A stretch of 59,679 bases of DNA from an uncultured Porphyromonadaceae bacterium (GTDB lineage: Bacteria; Bacteroidota; Bacteroidia; Bacteroidales; Paludibacteraceae): positions 1-59,679 of the forward strand of contig CASEAJ010000122.1 in assembly GCA_949285425.1 (NCBI GenBank), read 5' to 3'. Below the pieces are notes generated by a model that searched no databases, was not told the origin of the DNA, and worked only from the letters and a program-made list of their open reading frames with translations. Below are positions 1 through 7,964 of this stretch, piece by piece (positions within the stretch are counted from its first letter, which is position 1; every line of letters starts with the position of its first letter). A program made the translations under genes and the position numbers.

Positions 1-152
1 GAAGGGAAGACGGATATGGGAGGATACACACGCCGCACGCCACAAAGGGAAGCTCCCTCAAGTCCGGCGGAAGCACGCAGAAAAAAGACATACACACCCA
101 TGCGGATTCCTTCATCCGGCCGGAGGCAAAGGTTCGCCGTTCCAAAAACCAA

Positions 153-252
153 TATTCTACAGCCTCCGTGCGGAAGTCATATAGCCTCCGCACGGAGGTT
201 ACATGACCTCCGCACGCGGGTTATAAGACCTGCGGACGGAGGCTGTAGAATA
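153..252. repeat. Tandem-dyad element A1 (four 22-23 bp units with terminal inverted repeats)
   Basis: The ends, 153-169 and 236-252, are a perfect 17-bp inverted repeat beginning TATTCTACAGCC. Inside are four units (161-182, 183-205, 206-227, 228-251), each with a GC-rich dyad; the clearest is CCTCCGCACGGAGG at 185-198. The linkers (GTCATAT, GTTACATG, GTTATAAG) resemble those of elements A2 and A3, but the arms are CCTCCG/CGGAGG instead of ACCCAC/GTGGGT, so the pairing is kept while the sequence differs. It lies about 190 bp upstream of the -7 box of the thiamine receptor transcript. Function unknown. Confidence 0.8.
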
Positions 253-440
253 CTGACCGGAAAAACACACAACATAAACCAAATGAAACGGAAGCAAAGC
301 AAGCTGAAGCTAAGTTTTTTTGCTGACCGGCATAGCGTCAAACTCTTTTTTTAGCCATTCCGTTCAAAGATTGGCTAAAATAAAAAAAGAATACGCCTGT
401 TTTCGGAAGGGACAAAAACCACATTATGCAATTAATTTTA

Positions 441-448
441 TACCTTTG
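441..448 (+). promoter_or_regulatory. Bacteroidetes -7 promoter box for the riboswitch/receptor transcript
   Basis: TACCTTTG matches the Bacteroidetes consensus TAnnTTTG. It is about 85 bp upstream of the TPP aptamer, so the aptamer would be in the leader. No convincing TTTG -33 box is visible at the usual distance. Confidence 0.5.
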
Positions 449-527
449 TCGCCCGAAAAGAGAAACGAGTACTCAAATACATTTCTTTTCAAAAAATCGT
501 CACATGCCGGCTGCCGTGAGCAGCCGC

Positions 528-608
528 AACAAATGGGGTGCCTTAATAAATTCGGGCTGAGATCATACCCTTTGAACCCGCCATGTAATTGTGGAAGGGG
601 AAGAAGCT
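528..608 (+). promoter_or_regulatory. TPP riboswitch (THI element)
   Basis: The conserved THI-box blocks occur in order: GGGGTGCC at 535-542, CTGAGATCATACCC at 557-570, GAACCCG from 574, an ATGTAAT stretch near 583-590, and GGGGA near 597-601. The pyrimidine-sensing CTGAGA and the following ATACCC..GAACC are diagnostic. A separate strong hairpin (508-526, CGGCTGC/GCAGCCG) sits just upstream. Downstream, a CCCGGCCGGG palindrome at 661-670 and further GC-rich pairing lie close to the start codon at 703, which suggests control of translation initiation rather than a terminator switch. The classical P1 stem looks weak here. Confidence 0.88.
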
Positions 609-702
609 ATACATCTACCGTACTTATTGGTTACACTCATTCGCAAATTTATTTTATTAACCCGGCCGGGCCATGCCCTGCCAACAAAAGAATTAATTTG
701 TT

Positions 703-2973
703 ATGAGCAAATCAACACTGAAAACCGTACTGATAGGGTGCGGTGTGTGTCTGCTGACACAAAGTCAACCTGCCATCGGGCAAAACAGTCGGTCTACCGA
801 CATATCAAAGGAAGTGGAACTGGAAGAAGTGGTCGTGTCATCCACACGTACCGGCAACAAGGGGGCCTTGTCCAACTCGAAAATTGACGGCAGCCAGTTG
901 CAGGAAACCAACATGGGAGAAAACCTGCCCTACCTGCTGCAACGTACACCTTCGCTGGTCGTGACATCGGACGATGGACTGGGAATCGGTTACGTATACT
1001 TCCGGGTGCGCGGCACCGACCAAAGCCGCATCAACATGACGGTGAACGGCGTGCCTTTGAACGATTCCGAATCGCAAAGCGTTTTCTGGGTCAACATGAC
1101 CGACATGGTGTCGAGCATGAGCAGCCTCGACATACAACGGGGAGTCGGCACGTCAACCAACGGAGCTGCGGCTTTCGGCGCGTCGATAAACATGCAGACT
1201 GAAAAGCCGGCGGCCAAACCGTATGCCGAAATTTCATTCAACGGCGGTTCGTACAACACCCTGCGCGAAAGCGTAAAGGCCGGTACCGGCATCATGAAAA
1301 ACGGCTTTGCCATAGATGCCCGCTACTCGAAAGTGAGCAGCGACGGCTACATCGAACACGGCACAAGCGACCTCTACTCCTACTATGCCTCTGCCGCCTG
1401 GTACGGACAGCAGACCATGGTCAAACTCCTGGCCTTCGGCGGAGCGGAACGCACGGGCATCGCATGGGACGGCATCGACCCGACTACCTGGCGAGACGAC
1501 CCGCGCCACAACAGTGCCGGCGAATACACCGACGAAAACGGCGAAACGAAATATTATGACAACAACACCGACAACTATCACCAACAGCATTTCCAGGCAC
1601 ACGTGTCGCACCTGTTCAACAAAAACTGGAGCCTCAACGCAGCCCTTCACTACACGAAAGGCGATGGCTACAGCGAACAGGTAAAAGCGGATGACGACTT
1701 CGCCGATTATGGGCTCGCACCCTACAAAGTAGGCGAAACGGAAATCAGTTCGGGCAACCTCATCCGCCGCAAATACCTGGACAATGACTTCGGAGGACTG
1801 ACCCTTGCGGCCAACTACCGGAACGACCGCCTGCAACTGACCTTCGGTGGAGCGGCCAGCAGCTATGCCGGACACCATTTCGGCCAAATCATCAACATAC
1901 TCGGGCAGGACTACCCCGGAACACTTGGAAACGAATACTACCGTAACCAAGGCGACAAGAACGAAGCCAACGCATACGCCAAAGCCAACTGGGAAATAGT
2001 GAAAGGATTGTCCGTGTACGGCGACCTGCAATACCGTTTCATACGCTACCATCTGTCGGGCATCAACGACGAGGACATGAAAGAGATGGACATGGGCAAC
2101 GACTTCCACTTCTTCAATCCGAAGGCAGGCATAACCTACCAGACGGGAGGACACAACCTGTATGCCAACTTCGCCATTGCAAACCGCGAACCTACCCGCA
2201 AGAACTACACCGAAGGGGGGCCCAACGATCATCCGACCTACGAAACACTTTATGACTATGAGGCCGGTTACAGCTACATGCACCGCTGGTTCAACATCGG
2301 TGCCAACCTTTATTTCATGGACTATGACAACCAGTTGGTGCTTACCGGCAAACTGAGCGACACGGGTGCCGCCCTGACGCGCAACGTAAAAGACAGCTAC
2401 CGTGCCGGGATTGAGCTCATGGCAGGTGTGCTGTTGGGCAAACACCTGCGCTGGGATGGAAATCTGACCCTGAGCCGGAACAAGATACTCAATTATACCG
2501 ACTGGGTCGACGACTGGTATGCCGATTGGGACAATCCGGATGTAGTTGCCAACAGCGGACAGGTACAAATGGATTATGGAACGGTAGACATTGCCTTTTC
2601 ACCCAACATCACAGCCGGAAGCACTTTCACTTTCGACTGGAAACGATTCTGTGCCGCACTGCAGACCAACTACGTAGGCTCACAATATCTGGACAACACC
2701 ATGAACGAAGCATCAAAGTTGCCGGCCTACTGCGTCAGCAACCTGAGTCTTGCCTACACGCTTCCACTGAAAAAAGCAGTGAAAGACATTACGTTCAAAG
2801 TGCAAATGAACAATCTGTTCAACGAAAAATATGTATCAAACGGATGGTCATACAGCTATTTTGAAGGCGCCGATAAAAACGGAAACTTCCAGAAAAGCAA
2901 TCAAAAATACGATGTCGGATATTACGCACAAGCTCCGTTCAACATCCATGCCGGTTTCTGTGTAAGGTTCTAA
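703..2973 (+). CDS. TonB-dependent outer-membrane receptor, predicted thiamine (or thiamine precursor) transporter
   Basis: This 756-residue protein has a signal peptide (about residues 1-27, ending near PAIGQ), a TonB-box-like stretch VELEEVVVSSTRTG at about 35-50, a plug domain to about residue 170 containing the receptor motifs RVRGTDQSRINMTVNGVPLND and GVGTSTNGAAAFGASINM-like region, and a beta-barrel ending in the aromatic C-terminus VRF. The TPP riboswitch in its leader (528-608) points to thiamine or a related compound as substrate; Bacteroidetes are known to use riboswitch-controlled TonB receptors of this kind (omr1 type), usually next to the inner-membrane PnuT. No pnuT or thiamine kinase follows here: a terminator at 3031-3081 ends the unit. 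The ligand is inferred from regulation, not from the protein. Confidence 0.9.
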   Translation: MSKSTLKTVLIGCGVCLLTQSQPAIGQNSRSTDISKEVELEEVVVSSTRTGNKGALSNSKIDGSQLQETNMGENLPYLLQRTPSLVVTSDDGLGIGYVYFRVRGTDQSRINMTVNGVPLNDSESQSVFWVNMTDMVSSMSSLDIQRGVGTSTNGAAAFGASINMQTEKPAAKPYAEISFNGGSYNTLRESVKAGTGIMKNGFAIDARYSKVSSDGYIEHGTSDLYSYYASAAWYGQQTMVKLLAFGGAERTGIAWDGIDPTTWRDDPRHNSAGEYTDENGETKYYDNNTDNYHQQHFQAHVSHLFNKNWSLNAALHYTKGDGYSEQVKADDDFADYGLAPYKVGETEISSGNLIRRKYLDNDFGGLTLAANYRNDRLQLTFGGAASSYAGHHFGQIINILGQDYPGTLGNEYYRNQGDKNEANAYAKANWEIVKGLSVYGDLQYRFIRYHLSGINDEDMKEMDMGNDFHFFNPKAGITYQTGGHNLYANFAIANREPTRKNYTEGGPNDHPTYETLYDYEAGYSYMHRWFNIGANLYFMDYDNQLVLTGKLSDTGAALTRNVKDSYRAGIELMAGVLLGKHLRWDGNLTLSRNKILNYTDWVDDWYADWDNPDVVANSGQVQMDYGTVDIAFSPNITAGSTFTFDWKRFCAALQTNYVGSQYLDNTMNEASKLPAYCVSNLSLAYTLPLKKAVKDITFKVQMNNLFNEKYVSNGWSYSYFEGADKNGNFQKSNQKYDVGYYAQAPFNIHAGFCVRF

Positions 2974-3030
2974 AAAAGACGCCCCGGCAACAGTAATATC
3001 TTGCAGGCCTTCATCCTGCACCAATATATA

Positions 3031-3081
3031 AAGCAAAAGCATCGGACTGAGCAGTTGGTTTCAGCCGGTGCTTTGCTTTTT
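3031..3081 (+). terminator. Rho-independent terminator after the thiamine-type receptor gene
   Basis: AAGCAAAAGCATCGG (3031-3045) pairs with CCGGTGCTTTGCTT (3065-3078) with one bulge, followed by a short T run. It separates the receptor gene from the downstream gene, which has its own promoter. Confidence 0.7.
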
Positions 3082-3107
3082 ATGGCAAGACCAAGAAACA
3101 TACGTGT

Positions 3108-3139
3108 TTTGGGAAAACAGCACAAAAGTACTATCTTTG
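3108..3139 (+). promoter_or_regulatory. Bacteroidetes promoter for the DUF4421-like gene
   Basis: TTTG at 3108-3111 and TATCTTTG at 3132-3139 are separated by 20 bp, a near-perfect match to the -33/-7 consensus. The ATG at 3169 follows by 29 bp, which also argues against longer in-frame starts upstream. Confidence 0.75.
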
Positions 3140-3168
3140 TGCAATCAAACGCAACGTATAACAAGAAC

Positions 3169-4182
3169 ATGCTATACAAGAAAACAACAACCGGGAAAAA
3201 TCTTTTTTTATGGCTTGGATTCTCTTGGGTCTGGGGACTTGCTACAACCGTTGCCTCCGCGACAAACACAACTTCCACTTTTCGTTCCTATGAAACGGAC
3301 TATACTGTCAAAGTCTTTCTGGCCGACAAATTTCTGTCAGTGCTTTCCGAAGATTTTCAAGAAACAGACATCACTTATAAGTCAAACCGACCTCTGGCTT
3401 TAGGCATCGGCTTTTACACACCACGATTCGGATTCAGTTTCAGTTACGGATTCGATTTTTTACGAAATCAGCAAAAAGGGAGAACCGAATCTATCGACAT
3501 ACAATACACCCGCTACATGAGAAACTGGTACATCGATATCATCGGACAATACTATACCGGGTTCTACCTTGACGACTCAAAACAAGGCTCTCTCTACACC
3601 GTGTTCAACGACATGAAAATATTACGGGCCGGGATAAACGCCATGCATGCCACCAACGACCGGCTGTCATTGCAGGCTCTTTTTTCCGACACGGAAAAGC
3701 AAGAAGTGTCGGCCGGCAGCTTTCTGATTGGCGGGAACATTGAATTCAATCAACTCACATTCGGCTATAATGACAGCATTCATTCCGGGAACAGACAAAC
3801 AGGCAAGTTCCTAATCGGCCCAAGCATCGGATATGCTTACAGTTGGGTGCCACATCCTTTCTTCCACATCAGCATAGCCACAACCTTAAGCGCAAACCTG
3901 ACATATTCCAACTCCTGGAATGTAACACCGGTTGCCACGCCCAGAATAGGATTCGGCTATGACCGTGATACATGGGAAATTTTCATGCAATACAAAAATC
4001 ATATTGCTTTCACGGACATATCCAGCAAACGACAAATCGCCATCAGTTCCGGATTAATTTCCATCGGATTTATCCGACGTTTCAACCTGCAATTCAAAAA
4101 TCCAAAGTTGAAACAATTCATGAGCCTGCCAAAGCAAAAACAGAAACCATCGCCAAACTCACCGGCAAACGATTCTTTTTAA
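3169..4182 (+). CDS. DUF4421-like predicted outer-membrane barrel protein
   Basis: 337 residues. The start is placed at ATG 3169 because an upstream in-frame TTG at 3001 lies before the promoter and inside the terminator region. Residues 1-30 form a hydrophobic signal peptide (LFLWLGFSWVWGLATTVASA). The rest alternates polar and aromatic residues in short strands (GFYTPRFGFSFSYGFDF, WYIDIIGQYYTGFYLDD, KFLIGPSIGYAYSWVPH), typical of a small beta-barrel, and resembles the Bacteroidetes DUF4421 family. No function is known for the family. It is transcribed from its own promoter, so co-function with the thiamine receptor is not implied. The last ~20 residues are lysine/proline rich and unstructured. 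Confidence 0.75.
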   Translation: MLYKKTTTGKNLFLWLGFSWVWGLATTVASATNTTSTFRSYETDYTVKVFLADKFLSVLSEDFQETDITYKSNRPLALGIGFYTPRFGFSFSYGFDFLRNQQKGRTESIDIQYTRYMRNWYIDIIGQYYTGFYLDDSKQGSLYTVFNDMKILRAGINAMHATNDRLSLQALFSDTEKQEVSAGSFLIGGNIEFNQLTFGYNDSIHSGNRQTGKFLIGPSIGYAYSWVPHPFFHISIATTLSANLTYSNSWNVTPVATPRIGFGYDRDTWEIFMQYKNHIAFTDISSKRQIAISSGLISIGFIRRFNLQFKNPKLKQFMSLPKQKQKPSPNSPANDSF

Positions 4183-4397
4183 CCCCAATCGGCCATTAGA
4201 TTGTTGTGCTGTCTTTTGCTTTCACGACAACTGATTTGGCTGCTCATGTGGCAGGCGCATAGCAGGTGCGAACCAAGAAACGGAACGGGTGACCGAATTA
4301 GGGTTTAATGTAAAATGTGCCGCATTGCCAAATCAAAAAAACAAATGACTAACGGACAAAGACTGTTCTTCCTCCTGCTTCATCTATTCATTCCACA

Positions 4398-6914
4398 TCA
4401 ATCCATCATGTCCATATCGCCTCCCATGTTCATGTCGCCGGCCTGCTGCGAAGATTTTTTCGCATCGCGTTTAGGCTGCATGTTACCGAAATTATAGGTT
4501 ACCGTCAAACCAATGGTACGGCCGCTCCAATAAGACTCGGAGTATTCCCAGAATCCATTTCCCCAGGTTGTCGATTTGCGGCGGCGGGAGTTGAGCAAGT
4601 CACGCACATTGGCGCTCACGTTCAGGTTACGGTCGAAAAACGACTTGCGCAGTCCCAAGTCGATGGAGTAGTCGCCGTTACGGGTACCCTGTGCCATGAC
4701 ACGAGGCGAACGGTAACGAGCCGTAAGCTGTCCGGTAAAAGTGGATGAGAACATGAAATTTCCCATCACACGCGCATCCCACGAAAAGTCTTCATTGCCC
4801 TGTATGGTTTCCGTAATGCCGCTTTGAGGATTGGTATAAACACCGGAACCAATTTGCGAATAATACAAATTGACCGACGTCGTGAGGTTCAATATCTTGA
4901 AAAGCCGGTTCTTGGCTATAAGTTCCAGGCCGGTGTAGTTCGACTGTGCAATGTTCATACGGGTAGACTCCATGTTGCCGGCTGCTATGTTACGATAGCT
5001 CACATGCTGTATCACATCGTCTGTAAAACGGTAATAGAGCGAAGCGGAGAGCGAATGATTATCCCAATTGCGCAGATAATTCAGTTCAAAAGCCGATGCA
5101 AATTCCGGATTCAGGGCCGGATTACCGAACGATATGTTGGTCGAGTCAGAGAAATCCTTAAACGGATTGATTTGCCAGCCACGCGGACGGTTCACCCGTC
5201 GGGTATAGTTCAACTGCAATTCATCACGGTCCGTAAGCGTATAGCCCAGATACACACTCGGGAACAATTGGAAATAAGACTTCCGGTAGTCGCCCAGCTC
5301 CACCGGCTGGCCTCCATAACCTAACGACTGCATGCTGCGATACATATATTCGCCACGCAAACCGACCTGAGCAGAGAATTTTTCCCAAAAGCGGTCGCCG
5401 TATGTCACATACAAAGCATGTATCTGTTCCTTATAGTCAAAAACGTTGTAATAATCGGGCAACGGTGCATTGTTTGTTTGGTCAAACCCGTCAGCATTGC
5501 TCGTCCGGAACGAAAAATCACTCTGCCATCCGGCTTCAAGGCGTCCCGTTTCCGTCAGTTTGTTCGTGTAGTCCGCTTTCAGTTCCACATTCTGGTCTAC
5601 TCCTCCATCGTTCTGAAGCGTTGTCAGTTCCGACAAATTCGGATAAACGTCATTTTGCAGGTAAACTTTGTCGTTGCTGCGACTGTGACGAGAATATGAA
5701 GCACTTGCCAGCAGGTCGTGCCCGCGGCTCCATTCGTGCTTGTAGTCAAGGTTCACATTGAACCCGGTGTGGCGAGAGTCTTCCGTGTTGTTTCTGCCAT
5801 AATTGCGAATCGTATCGAGCGGATGCACATCAGGGTTCATGTACTTCTGCAAATAGTCTATGTCCGACTCGGAACCGCCTCCACCTATCATGCCGAAGCC
5901 TGAAAAGCCGACGGAGTTTTTGTCATCAATATAATAATCCAGCCCACCTCTGAAAAACAGTCCGCTGTGGTCGGAACGGTTGACATTGTTCTGTATAAGT
6001 TGAGTGGCATCGGGGTCATCGCCTCGGGTATCGGCATTGAAAAGTTCTCCGTTGAAATTCTGCAAATCGGAATAAGATCCTCCTTTACGACCCATATTGC
6101 GATAGCCCACGTTGGCATAAGCATCAAACTTGGAACTGCTATAGTTTATGTTTGCCCCCACATTGCCGCCAAGACGAGCACCATCGGGATACATGGCCCC
6201 GGCCGACACACTGCCGTAATAACCGGCTTTACGGTCCTTCTTCAGCACAAGGTTGATGATACCGGCCGTTCCTTCCGGGTTGAACTTGGCCGACGGGTTC
6301 GTTATCACTTCAATGGACTCGATGCTTTCAGCCGGCATTTGCTGCAATATCTGTGCACGGTTGTCAGCTGTCAGTCCCGAAGGTTTTCCGTTAATCCACA
6401 CCTCCACGCTTTCACTGCTGCGCAATGAGATGTTGCCTTCCTGGTCCACTTCCACCGAAGGTATGTTCTCCAGTACTTCCGTGGCCGACCCGCCGGCTGA
6501 AGCGATATTCTGGTCTACGCTGAACACCTTGCGGTCTATTTCGAAACGCATTTGCGAGCCCTGCCCGACCACTTCTATCTCATTCAGCATGTTGTTCTCG
6601 ACCCCCAGACGTATTTCACCGAAGTTCACATCCGCCCCGTCAACCGTAAAATTACGGCTATACGTATCGTAACCTATAAAACTGACTTTTATCGTATATT
6701 TTCCGTCCTTCACCGAAGGAATGAGGAATGTGCCGGTTTCGTCGGTCACAACCCCGCTCAAAGGCACTTCACTTCCCATTTCATACAATGCCACATTCAC
6801 AAAGTCGAGCGGATCGGAAGTTTGTCCATCTACAATTTTCCCGGTAAGACCATGAGCGGCCCACAGCGGAGCAGCCAGAAGTGATAATACTAAAAATACA
6901 AAAGACTTCTTCAT
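4398..6914 (-). CDS. TonB-dependent receptor-like outer-membrane protein with carboxypeptidase-regulatory-like domain
   Basis: 838 residues. Signal peptide 1-19 (ends PLWAA); residues ~22-110 form a carboxypeptidase-regulatory-like beta-sandwich (GKIVDGQTSDPLDFVNVALYE ... FIGYDTYSRNF); a plug domain follows with WINGKPSGLTADNRAQILQQ and IEVITNPSAKFNPEGTAGIINLVLKK, the hallmark of the OMP beta-barrel-3 subgroup; the remainder is barrel. After the last strand (TVTYNFGN) there is an unusual hydrophilic tail ending GDMNMGGDMDMMD. Substrate unknown; members of this subgroup are not SusC proteins and there is no SusD partner here. No clear terminator or consensus promoter was found; a one-mismatch -7 (TTACTTTG on the minus strand, near 7000) is possible. 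Confidence 0.88.
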   Translation of the reverse strand: MKKSFVFLVLSLLAAPLWAAHGLTGKIVDGQTSDPLDFVNVALYEMGSEVPLSGVVTDETGTFLIPSVKDGKYTIKVSFIGYDTYSRNFTVDGADVNFGEIRLGVENNMLNEIEVVGQGSQMRFEIDRKVFSVDQNIASAGGSATEVLENIPSVEVDQEGNISLRSSESVEVWINGKPSGLTADNRAQILQQMPAESIESIEVITNPSAKFNPEGTAGIINLVLKKDRKAGYYGSVSAGAMYPDGARLGGNVGANINYSSSKFDAYANVGYRNMGRKGGSYSDLQNFNGELFNADTRGDDPDATQLIQNNVNRSDHSGLFFRGGLDYYIDDKNSVGFSGFGMIGGGGSESDIDYLQKYMNPDVHPLDTIRNYGRNNTEDSRHTGFNVNLDYKHEWSRGHDLLASASYSRHSRSNDKVYLQNDVYPNLSELTTLQNDGGVDQNVELKADYTNKLTETGRLEAGWQSDFSFRTSNADGFDQTNNAPLPDYYNVFDYKEQIHALYVTYGDRFWEKFSAQVGLRGEYMYRSMQSLGYGGQPVELGDYRKSYFQLFPSVYLGYTLTDRDELQLNYTRRVNRPRGWQINPFKDFSDSTNISFGNPALNPEFASAFELNYLRNWDNHSLSASLYYRFTDDVIQHVSYRNIAAGNMESTRMNIAQSNYTGLELIAKNRLFKILNLTTSVNLYYSQIGSGVYTNPQSGITETIQGNEDFSWDARVMGNFMFSSTFTGQLTARYRSPRVMAQGTRNGDYSIDLGLRKSFFDRNLNVSANVRDLLNSRRRKSTTWGNGFWEYSESYWSGRTIGLTVTYNFGNMQPKRDAKKSSQQAGDMNMGGDMDMMD

Positions 6915-7161
6915 TAAACCAATTTTTAATGGTCCTGCATTGGCAGGCTGTAAAAAAACGGCGTAAAAACCGTCTGTAACAAAACGTCTGTTTGACTTGC
7001 AAAGTAACAGAAAGTTTAACGATTTATTTGTTGTAAAAAGTTAATGTTTGGCATCGGCATTCCACAACCGACACCAAACACTGTCATTTTTTGACTGCTG
7101 GTACGCCGCATTTCCCATCGCAGGCGAGTAAACGGCCAGCCTCTCCTATCTCCTCATGGCA

Positions 7162-7959
7162 TCAATAGCCGACACTCTGAGCCACCACAAACCGATATTG
7201 CGCTTCATCCAGGCGAAGTGCCTTCAGCAATTCCGTTTCCTTGGCTCCGGCCCGCACCACCACTTTCAGTCCCTTGGCGGCACAATACAGGTAAACATTC
7301 TGGGTGCAATGACCGGCATCGAGTGCAGCCAGATACAGCCACTTTTCCTGCGGCACCTTGCGTTCGCCCTGGTATTTTGCAAAGTCGGCTATGAACAGCA
7401 GGTTCAGCGGAGCCGTATATACAAAATCCTGCAGACCGGCCAACTGCCGGTAATCACCCTCTAGAACCGGTTGCAGTTCATGAGCTACCGGGTCATAACG
7501 GTAAATGCCATTGGCCAATACCGCATAAGTCTGCAACGGATACAAGGCCAAGGCCGAAGGCACGGTGCGACGGCCATCGGCACGGTTCACGCCGTTGGCC
7601 AGCCACATGATGTCCGACAAATGGCGCAACGACAGGTTGCGTGGCCCCATGTCGCGGTCGGACTTTCTGTGCTGTGCCGCCCGCATCAGCGAAGCACGGC
7701 ACAACGTGTCGGGCGGAAGCAGTTTGATTGTTTCGAATGCATTAAGTTCCATAGACTGAAAGCAACAGGTTTGTCTTCTTGTTTCACAAGTCGCATTGCA
7801 AGGGTTTCCACAACGCGGTGTTCTGCACTCACTCGCAGCACGGTTGCACATGGCGGCCGCACACGGACGGTCGCACGCTGCAGTTTCTTTTTTCTGTGTC
7901 GGGCGGCAAGCCAGCAACGCCACCGAAAGCACCGCCCATCCCAATACCATTTTTTTCAT
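7162..7959 (-). CDS. SagB-type/nitroreductase-family lipoprotein with Cys-rich N-terminus
   Basis: 265 residues from ATG 7959; a TTG three codons upstream would overlap the preceding gene by a few bases. The N-terminus is a lipoprotein signal (VLSVALLAC). The segment after the lipid cysteine is extraordinarily Cys-rich (about a dozen Cys within 50 residues, mostly as CxxxC or CxxxxC pairs). From about residue 70 the protein looks like an FMN-dependent nitroreductase/SagB-like domain (FETIKLLPP, RNLSLRHLSDIMWLANGVNR, then SALALYPLQTYAVLANGIYRYDP, and LDAGHCTQNVYLYCAAKGLKVV). Such proteins catalyse flavin-dependent oxidoreductions; the substrate is unknown. It is translationally coupled to the upstream CBS/CorC gene, whose stop lies at 7965. 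Confidence 0.82.
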   Translation of the reverse strand: MKKMVLGWAVLSVALLACRPTQKKETAACDRPCAAAMCNRAASECRTPRCGNPCNATCETRRQTCCFQSMELNAFETIKLLPPDTLCRASLMRAAQHRKSDRDMGPRNLSLRHLSDIMWLANGVNRADGRRTVPSALALYPLQTYAVLANGIYRYDPVAHELQPVLEGDYRQLAGLQDFVYTAPLNLLFIADFAKYQGERKVPQEKWLYLAALDAGHCTQNVYLYCAAKGLKVVVRAGAKETELLKALRLDEAQYRFVVAQSVGY

Positions 7960-7964
7960 ATCGT

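Noticed and set aside
16..354. 112-residue frame at the left edge
   Set aside because: It spans repeat element A1 and has no protein-like composition.
1234..2568. 444-residue minus-strand reading frame
   Set aside because: Antisense to the TonB receptor gene; Val-rich shadow without family features.
3001..3168. N-terminal extension of the DUF4421-like protein from TTG at 3001
   Set aside because: It would start before the promoter (3108-3139) and run through the terminator at 3031-3081; the signal peptide starts at 3169.
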